NCBI GenBank assembly: GCA_902495245.1
Contig: CABUWI010000019.1
Span: forward strand, 1-25,701
DNA length: 25,701 nucleotides
DNA from: an uncultured Porphyromonadaceae bacterium
GTDB lineage: Bacteria > Bacteroidota > Bacteroidia > Bacteroidales > Muribaculaceae
Reading direction: 5' to 3'
The notes below the pieces were generated by a model, which made no database searches, was not told where the DNA came from, and worked only from the letters and a program-made list of their open reading frames with translations. Each line of letters opens with the position of its first letter. Positions within the stretch are counted from its first letter, which is position 1. Shown here piece after piece: positions 7,821-17,458 of this stretch. A program made the position numbers and the translations under genes.

Positions 7821-10430
7821 TCATTTCTTTTTGGGTTTGATGTCGAAGCGGTAGGTCAGGGTCAGCAGGGCGTAGGCGGGCTGGGAGTTGTAGCGGACTT
7901 CGGTGTTGCCCTGGGCGTTGACGGTGTGTCTGACGGTCGGGAGCTGATGGAGAATGTCGAAGCCGACGGCCTTTAGCGTCCATTCTTTCTGCCGCCCGAA
8001 CGAGCGGCTTAGCTGGAGATTCCAGACCCAGTCGGTGCCGTTGAGGGCACTGTCGATATAGCCGCGGCGACAGTAGGCCATGAGGTCGGTGTCGAGGTCA
8101 ATGCCTCCGGGCAGCGTGTATTTTAGCCCGATGCCGTAGTTGACGTCGAGATAGGCGAAGGTGTCAAACATTCCGTCAAGCGATTTCAATCTGTTCCAGT
8201 CGACATATACTTTGGCATTGAGCTTGAGCGATTCAATAGGGGAGTATCGCACGGCGAAGTTGTCTCTGACAGACCAGCCGTCAACGGCCACTTTTACGGG
8301 AATGTCTGTTACGGAGGAGTAGTCGACGCTATGCTCAAACCGCGGACTCAGAGAGTTGCTGACATAGAGACGGTCATTGCGGTCGAGGGTGCGTGAGTAG
8401 ACCAGACGGGCGTTGGCGTGCCAATTGCCGTTGATGTTTTGCGGGCGTGTGGTGGTTACGCCGTTCGCGCGGTCGTAATATCGGGCAACGGCCACGACAT
8501 CGTTACGCCTGACGGCCGACAGCGAAAAGGAATACATGCGCTGATGCGATGACATTGAACGCCTCATGACGGCCTCGGCCTCATAGAACGTGGTTTTCTT
8601 CAGGCGCGAATTGCCGAGAATGATAAAAAGGGGGTCGGAGCTGTCGCGCACGTCGAGCAGATGCATCTCCGACGGCGCCGTCTGCCTGACCGAGAGGTCC
8701 AGGCCGCGCGAATTGGCGGCGTCGTTGTTGCCGATGCTCAGATTGGTCGAACAGAGGACGTCATTGCGAATCAGGCGTGATGTCGTGCCCACGCGCATGT
8801 CTGACAGCTTGCGATGAAGCAATTTAATGTCAGCTGAAACATTGACGTTAAACCCTTTCATATAGAAGCCGAACGACGGCCGGAAATCGTGGCTCTGCTC
8901 GCGGCGCACCGTGCGGTAGCTGTTCCGCTCATCTGTCAGCCATTCGGCAATGCTGCCCATTGACGGTGCCGTGGACCCGGCGGTCGCTTCCGTCATGTCT
9001 TCGCCGCCGGAGCTACTATATTTCAAAAGTCGACTGCCGCTGTCAAATTCGTTGCTGTACGTATAGTTGAGGCCGCCTTCGAAACGGTGGCGCGGATTTC
9101 CCGGAGTGCGCAGTTGCAGCATCTCTCTAATATCGACATAATGATTGCGCGAGGGCGATTCGCTTTTGAAAAGATCAAACATGTCGCGGCCCGCATCCTG
9201 CGGGTAGCCGATACGGTCGGAATAGTGCGACCGAAGCTCCGATTTCCGATATGCGCCGCGAATGTTCAGATTCGCTATATGAAACACCTCCGGCAACAAC
9301 CCGGCCCATGGTCGCACAGACACATATCCGACGGCATGATACGTGTTGTTGCGGCTGTCCGTAAACTTTTCGCGCTGATAGAGCAGAGAGCGGGCGAAGT
9401 CGGGCGACGCGACGTCGCTGTAAGTGTCGCTCTGCTCCCGATTATAGTCGCTCCGGGCAGCGCCGTGCGAATAAGCGAGCCACAGTTTCATCGACGGCCT
9501 TACCTTGCCGAACACGCGCGATATGTCGCCGTCAAGCCCCAGTCGGGTCGATTTGTTCATGTCCGATACCCGGCTTTGCGAGTAAACGTTGCCTCCCGGC
9601 AGATACATCTCCGAGAAGCTGCCGGTGGTCAAAGCCGACGTCTCGCGCACGGCGTCTATTTTCAGATTCACGCCGTTGCGACTTTGGTCAATCCAGTCGG
9701 TGTTATATTCCACACCGCCGCGAATCACCCTGGTGTCGCCAGCCGTCGGGTCGGGTCTGCTCCATTCGCCTTTCGAGCCGGCCTTGCTCGAATTGTTGAG
9801 ATTGTTTGCATTGGCATACATAGCGACATAATAGAGCTTGGTGAACGTCATGGCAAAAGCCCGGCCCAACCATTTGGCCTCGGCCTTGCGCAGCGAAGAG
9901 CCCGCACCCAGCTCGAGGTTGGAGATCCAGCCGCCTAAGTATTCACGTTTCAGATTAACGTCAAGAACATACTTGAAGTCATTCTTGTCTTCCGTGGCGG
10001 CCGCCTGCTCGTCGGTCATATAATCGGGCGCGCGATGATAGACCTGAATATTTTTCACGGTGTAGTGAGGCAGATTGCGCAGGGCCACCTGCGGGTCGCC
10101 TTTGAAGAAATTGCGGCCGTTCACCAGCAGTTCGCTCACAAAGCGGCCGTTGATCGCAATCTGTCCGTCGTCGTTAAGCGTCGCGCCGGGCAGTTCTCGA
10201 ATCAAATCGTCAAGCATCGAGCCTCGGGGCAGGCGGAAAGCCGTGGCGTCATATTCAATCGTGTCGCCCCTCATCACCATCTTGACCTTTGTGGCCGTAA
10301 CGGTTACCTCCTTCAGCTTGCGGGCATCAGGCGTCTCTGCCATGGCGGCGGCACATTGCAGACAAAAACCGACGACGATGAGCAAACACAAGCCCGACAG
10401 CCGGCGCAGCTGATTGCTAAAGCGAGTCAT
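7821..10430 (-). CDS. TonB-dependent receptor-like outer-membrane beta-barrel protein
   Basis: 869 residues from ATG 10430, which opens into a signal peptide (hydrophobic core at about 11-30, ending AAAMA). The frame is open 21 codons further upstream, but those codons overlap the promoter region and look non-coding. The plug region follows at once: EVTVTATKVKM at about 41-51, GDTIEYDATAF, GSMLDDLIRELPG, INGRFVSELLVNGRNFF at about 94-110 and ALRNLPHYTVKNIQVY. Unlike the receptors at 708 and 7787 it has no extra N-terminal domain of about 100 residues between signal peptide and plug. The barrel ends YRFDIKPKKK. The last 300 bp or so are nearly identical in DNA to the 3' end of the next gene, 4915-7787. 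A Bacteroidetes-type promoter lies upstream. It probably acts in outer-membrane uptake or surface binding; the substrate is unknown. Confidence 0.87.
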   Translation of the reverse strand: MTRFSNQLRRLSGLCLLIVVGFCLQCAAAMAETPDARKLKEVTVTATKVKMVMRGDTIEYDATAFRLPRGSMLDDLIRELPGATLNDDGQIAINGRFVSELLVNGRNFFKGDPQVALRNLPHYTVKNIQVYHRAPDYMTDEQAAATEDKNDFKYVLDVNLKREYLGGWISNLELGAGSSLRKAEAKWLGRAFAMTFTKLYYVAMYANANNLNNSSKAGSKGEWSRPDPTAGDTRVIRGGVEYNTDWIDQSRNGVNLKIDAVRETSALTTGSFSEMYLPGGNVYSQSRVSDMNKSTRLGLDGDISRVFGKVRPSMKLWLAYSHGAARSDYNREQSDTYSDVASPDFARSLLYQREKFTDSRNNTYHAVGYVSVRPWAGLLPEVFHIANLNIRGAYRKSELRSHYSDRIGYPQDAGRDMFDLFKSESPSRNHYVDIREMLQLRTPGNPRHRFEGGLNYTYSNEFDSGSRLLKYSSSGGEDMTEATAGSTAPSMGSIAEWLTDERNSYRTVRREQSHDFRPSFGFYMKGFNVNVSADIKLLHRKLSDMRVGTTSRLIRNDVLCSTNLSIGNNDAANSRGLDLSVRQTAPSEMHLLDVRDSSDPLFIILGNSRLKKTTFYEAEAVMRRSMSSHQRMYSFSLSAVRRNDVVAVARYYDRANGVTTTRPQNINGNWHANARLVYSRTLDRNDRLYVSNSLSPRFEHSVDYSSVTDIPVKVAVDGWSVRDNFAVRYSPIESLKLNAKVYVDWNRLKSLDGMFDTFAYLDVNYGIGLKYTLPGGIDLDTDLMAYCRRGYIDSALNGTDWVWNLQLSRSFGRQKEWTLKAVGFDILHQLPTVRHTVNAQGNTEVRYNSQPAYALLTLTYRFDIKPKKK

Positions 10431-10490
10431 AACGATGATATATCCGCCATAAAAGGCACTGAAATTTGCGGTTGTGTTAAAGGGTTTGCG

Positions 10491-10524
10491 CAAATATAGG
10501 GATTATCGGTGGATATATGGCAAA
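10491..10524 (-). promoter_or_regulatory. Bacteroidetes-type promoter for the receptor at 10430
   Basis: Reading on the minus strand, TTTG (10524-10521) and TATATTTG (10498-10491) match the -33 and -7 boxes of the Bacteroides sigma factor. The spacer is 22 bases, one more than the usual 19-21. The predicted transcript would start about 50-60 bases before ATG 10430. Confidence 0.5.
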
Positions 10525-10677
10525 AACGGGTTTACCAATGTGTGTCGTAACTTGCTGATAATCAGCGGTGGAAAATCGGGCGATTTCCCACCGTCGGCGC
10601 GCGGAATGCAAGCGGTTGGTTTTGAGTCGGTTATCTGTGCGGGATTTTTGCGCTTTGGTAAACTCGAGGGGCGAAAA

Positions 10678-12381
10678 CTACAGGGTTTCGATGATTTGAC
10701 GGGCAAATTGAGAGTCGGATTTGGCAAGTTTGGCCTTAATTCGGCTGCGCAGATTGTAGATGGCGCGCTCGGAGCGGCGCGTCAGCATGGCAATCACGCG
10801 GGTAGAGAGGCCGCAAAGACCGTAAATCAGCACGGTCTGTTCCGATTCTATCAACTGTAGCTTTTCGAGTTCGACAGCCATTTCGGGGTTTTGCTCTTTG
10901 ATTATTTCCTGCAGTTTCCGCAGAAAGAGCGTGGGTTCAGATGATTTAAGCTCGTTTTCGACGGCCTTATAGAGCATTTTTTCGCGACATGCAGGGTCGC
11001 TGTTGGCGTCGGTGAGCAGTGTGCCGAGTTTGCCAATCCACGAGAACTGCCTGACAAAAGCTATGTAGCTTTCATATCTGATTCGGTCAAGGCGGTTGTT
11101 GAGCCGCTCGATGTCGCCCTGCAGGGCAGCGATGCGGCCACGGCTCTCGCTCATTTTCTTTTCGGCGCTAAGCAGCTCCGAGCGCATGGCGCTGAAGTCG
11201 CGATCAAGCAGCGCCAGGTCGCGCTCTTTTTGCAACAGTCGGGTCTTGTGTACATTGCGAATGTGTCGGAATATCACCACGGCCACTGCGGCCAGCAGCA
11301 TAGCGACAGCGAGTGCACACCAGAGCATCAGGCGCGAGCGCCTTGTCTGCTCACGGAGCTCTGCCATCTTGCGCCGGTCATGTTCAATGCAGACCTTATC
11401 GAGCGAATTGTCGACAAGAGTCGACACCATATTATTATATGTGTCGACATGCCTGTCGAGATAAGGAAGGGCCGACTTGATGTCGCCACTACGCAAATAT
11501 GCTTTTGCATAAGCATAATTAAGGTCATGCTTATAGAGCTCATCCGGGTCTGAATAGCGTTCTGCCTGCGCCAACAGGTCAAATGCATCGTCAGGATGCA
11601 ACTCACATTGCGCCACAAGCACGACGTCGGGGAGCTCAAAGCCGGCGCGAAGAATCTCCTGATAAAGCGAATCGCTCACATCATAATGCCCCAGAAAGAA
11701 ATGCGACATGTAGCGCAGTCTAAGAATCTCGGCATCGGGAGTACCGGAAAGGGCTTCGGCAGAATCGGCATAACACAAGGCCTCGTCAAACCGTTGCAAA
11801 TTATACAGCCCATCACCCATATTGCCGTATCCGTTAAGAACCCACTGCGTTTTTCCGGCCATTTTTGCATGAACCAGCGCCTGCTGCTCCCACAGCAATG
11901 ATTCCTCAAAATTGTGAGTCGCGTTATACAGGCGCGCCATCAGGCTTTCAATTCGGCTCAGGTTAAGAGGGTCGTCGAGGACGCCGGCTATGTCGTAGGC
12001 CCGAAGCAGATCTGCCATCGCCTCGGCGTAATAGCCGGCATTGCGGTTGACCACGGCACGATAATAATAGGCCAACATCTTGTGATGTTCGTCGTCGGTG
12101 CGGGCGTAGTAGTCGACCGCAATGGATATGAGTCCGTCGTCTGATACGTCCCGATATGTTTTGTCGAGTGCCTGCGACACCAGCAGCGCATGACGGGCGC
12201 GACGCTCGCCGCGCAGCTCGGGGCCGACAATGTCGCTCAGCAGGGCCATCGCCGAATCGGGCCGTTCTTCCATTATGGCCTCGGCCACGTCGAGGTCGCG
12301 GTCAACCGGATTTTGGCGGCAACCGCAAAGCGCCGTGAGGCACGCAATCAGCAGCACTGCCGTTTTGAGGATTCGTTTCAT
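10678..12381 (-). CDS. Membrane-anchored TPR regulator with C-terminal helix-turn-helix
   Basis: 567 residues. The N-terminus is lipoprotein-like, with the candidate lipobox LCGC and Cys at about 21. It is followed by about 300 residues of helical TPR-like repeats (for example the pairs around 100-130, 185-210 and 285-310). A single transmembrane helix lies at about 351-371, then a charged coiled coil at about 378-436 and a C-terminal helix-turn-helix-like segment at about 508-567 (VLIYGLCGLSTRVIAMLTRRSERAIYNL). This layout matches Bacteroidales membrane-spanning regulators that join an external TPR sensor to a LuxR-like DNA-binding end. If the lipobox were used, the N-terminus would be tethered outside while the C-terminus stays in the cytoplasm; an uncleaved signal anchor is also possible. 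It lies 39 bp after pepT on the same strand and upstream of the two receptor genes on the minus strand, which it may control (inference). Confidence 0.72.
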   Translation of the reverse strand: MKRILKTAVLLIACLTALCGCRQNPVDRDLDVAEAIMEERPDSAMALLSDIVGPELRGERRARHALLVSQALDKTYRDVSDDGLISIAVDYYARTDDEHHKMLAYYYRAVVNRNAGYYAEAMADLLRAYDIAGVLDDPLNLSRIESLMARLYNATHNFEESLLWEQQALVHAKMAGKTQWVLNGYGNMGDGLYNLQRFDEALCYADSAEALSGTPDAEILRLRYMSHFFLGHYDVSDSLYQEILRAGFELPDVVLVAQCELHPDDAFDLLAQAERYSDPDELYKHDLNYAYAKAYLRSGDIKSALPYLDRHVDTYNNMVSTLVDNSLDKVCIEHDRRKMAELREQTRRSRLMLWCALAVAMLLAAVAVVIFRHIRNVHKTRLLQKERDLALLDRDFSAMRSELLSAEKKMSESRGRIAALQGDIERLNNRLDRIRYESYIAFVRQFSWIGKLGTLLTDANSDPACREKMLYKAVENELKSSEPTLFLRKLQEIIKEQNPEMAVELEKLQLIESEQTVLIYGLCGLSTRVIAMLTRRSERAIYNLRSRIKAKLAKSDSQFARQIIETL

Positions 12382-12420
12382 CAGAGAGTGGGGAGAGAGA
12401 AGAATGAGGGGGGAGTGGGG

Positions 12421-13641
12421 TCAGCGGGCGGCGACGATGCGGGCAATCTCGACGATGACCTCGGCGGCTTTCTGCATCGAGGGCACGGGCACGAATTCAT
12501 ATCGGCCGTGGAAGTTCAGGCCGCCGGCAAAGATGTTGGGACAGGGCAGACCTTTGAAGCTGAGCTGGGCGCCGTCGGTGCCGCCGCGAATGGGCACGAC
12601 CTTGGGCGTGAGGCCGGCGTTTTTCATTGCCTGCTCGGCGATTTCGATGATGTAGCTGACCGGCTCGACCTTTTCGCGCATGTTGAAGTACTGGTCCTGA
12701 ATTTCGAGCGAGGCGCAGCCGGGGAACTCCTTGTTGATTTTGCGGGTCAGGTGTTCGAACTCCTTTTTGCGGCGGTCAAAGCGGTCGCGGTCGAAGTCGC
12801 GGATAATGTAGGTGAGCTCCGACTTCTCGACCGTGCCCTCCATGCCGACAAGGTGGTAGAAACCTTCGTAGCCCTCGGTGTGTTCGGGGGTTTCCCAGCG
12901 GGGCAGCATGATGGCGAACTGCGTTGCGACGCGAATTGAGTTGATCATCTTGTGCTTGGCATAGCCGGGGTGAACGTTGCGGCCGCTGAAGGTGATTTTG
13001 GCCACGGCAGCGTTGAAGTTTTCGAACTCCAGCTCGCCGACCTCGCCGCCGTCCATGGTGTAGGCCCAGTCGCAACCGAAGCGGGCCACGTCGAACTTAT
13101 GGGCGCCGCGGCCAATCTCTTCGTCGGGGTTGAAGGCGATGCGGATTTTGCCGTGGAGAATCTCGGGGTGCTGCTGAAGGTGCTCGACGGCGGCAATGAT
13201 TTCGGCGATGCCGGCCTTGTCGTCAGCGCCGAGCAGGGTTGTGCCGTCGGTAACGACGAGGTCCTGGCCGACGTAGTGGAGCAGTTCGGGGAATTCGGAG
13301 GGGCGCAAAACGATGTTCTGTTCGGCGTTGAGGGTGATGTCAGCGCCGTCGTAGGCCTCGACGATGCGCGGCTTGACGTGGCGGCCCGACATGTCGGGCG
13401 ACGTGTCGAGGTGGGCAATGAAGCCCACAGTGGGCAGCGGCTTGTCGGTGTTGGCCGGCAGAGTGGCCATCAGATAGCCGTTTTCGTCGAGAGTGATTTC
13501 ACTGAGGCCCATTTCGCGCAGGCGCTCTTCGAGATATTGCGCAAACTTGAATTGACCGGGGGTTGAAGGGGTCATGTTTGTGAGTTCGTCGCTCTGGGTG
13601 TCGAACTTCACATAGTCGAGAAATCGGTTAAGTACGTTCAT
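12421..13641 (-). CDS. pepT: Peptidase T (tripeptide aminopeptidase)
   Basis: 406 residues, close to the usual length of about 408. It removes the N-terminal residue from tripeptides in the cytoplasm using two zinc ions (M20 family). The metal and catalytic motifs are all present: HLDT with His at about 77 and Asp at 79, GADDKAG with Asp at about 140, NPDEEIGRG with Glu at about 174-175, TMDGGE with Asp at about 197, and the late His in GGLNFHGR at about 378. The dimerisation-domain sequence FSGRNVHPGYAKHKMINS is also typical. The gene lies 26 bp after the histidine kinase and 39 bp before the TPR regulator, all on minus. I think it is one long transcript, but there is no functional reason to link the peptidase to the two-component system. 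Confidence 0.95.
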   Translation of the reverse strand: MNVLNRFLDYVKFDTQSDELTNMTPSTPGQFKFAQYLEERLREMGLSEITLDENGYLMATLPANTDKPLPTVGFIAHLDTSPDMSGRHVKPRIVEAYDGADITLNAEQNIVLRPSEFPELLHYVGQDLVVTDGTTLLGADDKAGIAEIIAAVEHLQQHPEILHGKIRIAFNPDEEIGRGAHKFDVARFGCDWAYTMDGGEVGELEFENFNAAVAKITFSGRNVHPGYAKHKMINSIRVATQFAIMLPRWETPEHTEGYEGFYHLVGMEGTVEKSELTYIIRDFDRDRFDRRKKEFEHLTRKINKEFPGCASLEIQDQYFNMREKVEPVSYIIEIAEQAMKNAGLTPKVVPIRGGTDGAQLSFKGLPCPNIFAGGLNFHGRYEFVPVPSMQKAAEVIVEIARIVAAR

Positions 13642-13667
13642 GGAAGTAGTATGCCAAATCAGGCGTT

Positions 13668-15135
13668 TTATAGATTTTGAGGTTCAATTTTCCCTTTTTT
13701 CAGCGTGAAGATGAACTCCAGACCGTGGGGCTTGGCGTTCTGCACGATGACGTCGCCGCCCAGCGCCTGGAAAGTGCTCTTGACTATGGGGAGGCCCAGA
13801 CCGGTGCCGCCGCTCTTGCGGGCGCGACCCTCGTCGATGCGGTAAAAGCGCTCGAAGAGGTGTTCAAGGTGCTCCTCGCCCACTCCGACGCCGTCGTCGG
13901 CAAACGAGAATGTATAGGTCGTGTCGTCTTCTTTGATTTTGCGCAGGGTGATGCGCGTTCCGCGCGAATACTTAGCGGCGTTGCGCACAAGGTTCATAAT
14001 CGCGTTGTTGAGCAGCGTGTAGTTGCCCCGGATTATGGTGTCGAACGGAATCTGCCAGTCAAATTCCAGACCTTCGTTGATATGGCTCACCTCGAGGTCG
14101 GCCGCGATACTGTAGATGAGGTCGTGGAAGTCGAAGTCGGTTATTTCGACCTGCTGGCCGCCTTCGTCCAGGCGCGTAATCGAGCTGACGTCCTTGAGCA
14201 GCTGGGTCAGTCGGTCGGCATGTTCCTGAGCTTTTTTGAGGAAACTGTTGCGCAGGCTTTCGGGCATGCCGGGGTCGGAGTTAATCGTGTCGAGATAGCC
14301 TTTGATGATGCCCACGGGAGTTTTGAGCTCGTGGTTCAGGTTATTGGCCGTCTGGCGCTTGATGCGCGCTTTCTCTTCGTTGGCGCGCAGAGCCACCTGG
14401 TGTTCGTGTTCGAGGCGGCGGTTGGCGCGGTCTTTGTCGCGATAGAGGCGAATGATTTCGCGCGACACGTCGCCCAGCTCGTCGTTTGGAAATTTAAGCG
14501 CTTCGGCGTTGATGCGCTCGCCGGCGGCCGCCCGGCTGGCGAACTCGTGGAGCGACTTGGCCGCCATGTTCACCTTGCGGGCCACGAGGAAGATGGCTAC
14601 CGTGGCACCGATTGCCAGCACAATCACCAGCGCCCAGATCATGGAGTTATAGGTCAGTGCGCGCACAACCGAGGGGTTGTAGACAATAGCCGAGATTGTG
14701 CGGATTCCGCCGTCGTTGCTGGTCATTGCGTTGAAAATCGAGGGCCGGGCGTCGACCAGATTCGGGCGCACGCCCGTTGCCTGACCTTCGTTTTCGGCGA
14801 TGACCAGTTCGGGAATCATGCGGTGCGAATCGTCTTCAATCAGAATCACCGCGCCGATGTGGGCCAGCACTTCGCCATAGGCCGAATAGACCGTGATGCG
14901 CAGGTCGTTGAAGGTCGTGTTGTCGTTGTAGGCGTCGATGAATTCGAGCGTCTTCTGCAGGTCGGCCCCCTGTTCATAGAACTCGAGAATCGTCGCGTTG
15001 ACGTTCTTGAGCTGCGCCTCGAGCATGTCGCGGCGCAGCGCTTTCTCGTTGGTGATGGTGTACCACACCATCAGGCCGATAATCAGCCACAGCAGCAGCG
15101 CCAGCGGAGCGAAAATCGCCCAGAGCAGGCGCGAG

Positions 15136-15158
<23 letters not shown>
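13668..15158 (-). CDS. Two-component sensor histidine kinase
   Basis: 496 residues. A transmembrane helix at about 11-33, an external sensor part at about 36-171 and a second helix at about 172-194 are followed by a HAMP-like linker. The DHp helix has the phospho-accepting His in NNLNHELKTP at about 276. The ATPase domain shows the N box (MNLVRNAAKYS, about 388-398), G1 (DDGVGVG, about 421-427) and G2 (GGTGLGL, about 450-456). It is an inner-membrane kinase that would phosphorylate the response regulator encoded just upstream. The two genes overlap by 23 bp, so they are translated together and form a cognate pair. The signal is unknown. All catalytic motifs look intact. Confidence 0.93.
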
Positions 15159-15846
<688 letters not shown>

Positions 15847-15889
15847 GTTTTCGTTTGGTCTTCTGATTGCAGTAATTTAGATTTATATA

Positions 15890-16984
15890 TTATTTCATCA
15901 CGGAATTATAAAGTTGCAGAACCTCGTCGCCCCATATGGATACGTCGAATTTCCTGATTACCTGTTCTCGAAAGCCGGCAAGCATCTCTGAGGATTGTTC
16001 CGGAGACATCGTCAGAATTTCCACAATCTTTTCGCGTAAAGCATCAACCGTAAGCGGTATACGAACAAAATCCTCGCCTTCGAGGTCATGGACCATCGCC
16101 GGTATATCTGACTTCACAACCGCACAGTTGCAATAGGCGGCTTCAACCACACCATAGCAGAATCCTTCTTTCCGCGATGGCGACAGGAAAATCTTCGAAT
16201 TGCGATAATAGTCGCCTATGTTTTGAGTGGTAGGCGGGTATTTTACCCATTCGGGCTCATAACCGAGAACGCGGCGCACGTTCTCTCTGGCCAGTGCCTC
16301 ATTATGGCAAACTATCTGCAATTCGATTTTATATTCTTTGGCAATGGGTTCGATGGCCATCAGCGCCAAATCACACCCTTTACGCATGAAATCCGAACCA
16401 AGAATCAGCAGATTGTTTTTCGACGAATCAAAAGGCCGGAGATTAGTTGACACATCAAGTCTCGAGAAATCAATGCGGTTTGTAACAAACGTACACTTGC
16501 CTTTAGGAAAGCCGCCGTCTACAAGCGTGTTCATTGCCTCTTCCGAGCAACCCACAAACTTATCGATTGCCAGATTCATGCCCCTTCTCACACTCTCCTT
16601 AAGTATGCTTGACGACTTGGAGAAGGTGTTGTGGCAATGGCGCAAAACTTTTGTACGAGTCAGGAAACCTGTTAAAATCAGCACGGCGCTCGAATAGAAA
16701 TGGCGATGGAGAATATCTGCCTTTTCCTTGCGGCAGACATTACAGATGGCTTTGGCCGTAGCATAAGTTGACTTCCTGGTTACAAAATACACCTTATGGT
16801 TGCGCTGCAACTCCTTAATCCAGTCAAGATCCGGCCTTCCTTCGGGTAATATGTATATGACCTCGAGAGGCGTGCCGACGCGCTCGGCTGCAGTCTCAAT
16901 TGACCGCAGAGAATCCATAAAGTTGCCTCCGTAATCGGGAAGATACTCGCACGCTTGCACAACTTTGAGCGTTTTCTTATCCAT
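15890..16984 (-). CDS. Glycosyltransferase, GT4/GT-B type
   Basis: 364 residues with the two-domain GT-B layout. The N-terminal acceptor domain has ADILHRHFYSS at about 89-99 and FVGCSEEA at about 143-150. The C-terminal nucleotide-sugar domain has LLILGSDFMRKGCDLAL at about 192-208 and the EX7E retaining motif (KEGFCYGVVEA, Glu at about 273 and 281). It would transfer a sugar from a nucleotide donor in the cytoplasm, typically for surface polysaccharide; donor and acceptor cannot be told. It stands alone, with no polysaccharide cluster around it. Its base composition is clearly more AT-rich than the flanking genes, which hints at acquisition from elsewhere. A TATCTTTG box lies upstream. Confidence 0.88.
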   Translation of the reverse strand: MDKKTLKVVQACEYLPDYGGNFMDSLRSIETAAERVGTPLEVIYILPEGRPDLDWIKELQRNHKVYFVTRKSTYATAKAICNVCRKEKADILHRHFYSSAVLILTGFLTRTKVLRHCHNTFSKSSSILKESVRRGMNLAIDKFVGCSEEAMNTLVDGGFPKGKCTFVTNRIDFSRLDVSTNLRPFDSSKNNLLILGSDFMRKGCDLALMAIEPIAKEYKIELQIVCHNEALARENVRRVLGYEPEWVKYPPTTQNIGDYYRNSKIFLSPSRKEGFCYGVVEAAYCNCAVVKSDIPAMVHDLEGEDFVRIPLTVDALREKIVEILTMSPEQSSEMLAGFREQVIRKFDVSIWGDEVLQLYNSVMK

Positions 16985-17012
16985 TATTGCCGGTAATTTT
17001 TTGTTTGTTACG

Positions 17013-17020
17013 CAAAGATA
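17013..17020 (-). promoter_or_regulatory. -7 promoter box before the glycosyltransferase
   Basis: On the minus strand this reads TATCTTTG, an exact TAnnTTTG match, about 29 bases before the ATG at 16984. No good TTTG -33 box is visible at the usual spacing, so the promoter is probable rather than certain. Confidence 0.5.
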
Positions 17021-17171
17021 GCGATTTGCGCGCTAAGGAGGCGAATCAACATGGTTAAAATATGTTAATCGGGGCGCGTGGCCGAACTTTTAGCGTCCGG
17101 GGCGTGTTCTGAAGATAACTTTACTGTAATTTGCACTGTGTTTTTTGATATTAGATTTAAGGTTAAAGATT

Positions 17172-17202
17172 AACGGTCTGTCGTGATGACAGCCGTTTTT
17201 TT
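17172..17202 (+). terminator. Orphan Rho-independent terminator-like hairpin
   Basis: The stem AACGGTCTGTC / GACAGCCGTT has one T-C mismatch and a GTGAT loop. Seven T follow in a row, counting those that pair with the A at the stem base. The shape is that of an intrinsic terminator for + transcription, yet the nearest upstream gene lies on the other strand. Confidence 0.55.
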
Positions 17203-17415
17203 ATGCGCCCGTATCGAACCTGTCAGACAAACAAGTGGGCGACCTCGCGGCCGCCCAAAAGCTTCAAATACACAATTATCTATAAAACAACTATTTTGTC
17301 TCGATGAGCGAAATCTGCATTTCTCTCGACGGCAAATATAATAAACACTTTTTATAATCGAGCCAAGTTTTATATTAAAAAATGTTAATCATGCTGTTCT
17401 TTTGCGCTTTTAGCG

Positions 17416-17423
17416 TATCTTTG
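17416..17423 (+). promoter_or_regulatory. -7 promoter box before the AraC-family gene
   Basis: TATCTTTG matches TAnnTTTG exactly and lies 35 bases before ATG 17459. The -33 position holds only a weak GCTG at 17393-17396 (19-base spacer). Confidence 0.55.
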
Positions 17424-17458
17424 CCGCAAAAATAAGACATTTTGACCAATCGACATTT

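Larger units (their letters stand above)
16985..17458. other. 474-bp AT-rich intergenic region with several hairpins
   Basis: There is no protein-coding frame of note on either strand. It contains the minus-strand promoter box of the glycosyltransferase (17013-17020), a terminator-like hairpin on + (17172-17202), a 9-bp imperfect stem TGGGCGACC/GGCCGCCCA with a 4-base loop (17236-17257), an imperfect inverted repeat GAGCGAAAT/ATTTCTCTC (17306-17327) and the AraC-gene promoter box (17416-17423). No gene on + ends before the terminator-like hairpin, so it could close a small RNA or a leader. I could not identify one by family. Confidence 0.5.

Noticed and set aside
708..10430. SusC/SusD polysaccharide utilisation locus
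   Set aside because: No SusD-like lipoprotein or glycoside hydrolase is present. The barrels have the plug and end motifs of the other outer-membrane barrel family.
12382..12420. Purine-rich tract between pepT and the TPR regulator as a functional element
   Set aside because: It is a 39-bp low-complexity G/A-rich spacer with no hairpin or promoter match. There is nothing to support a role.
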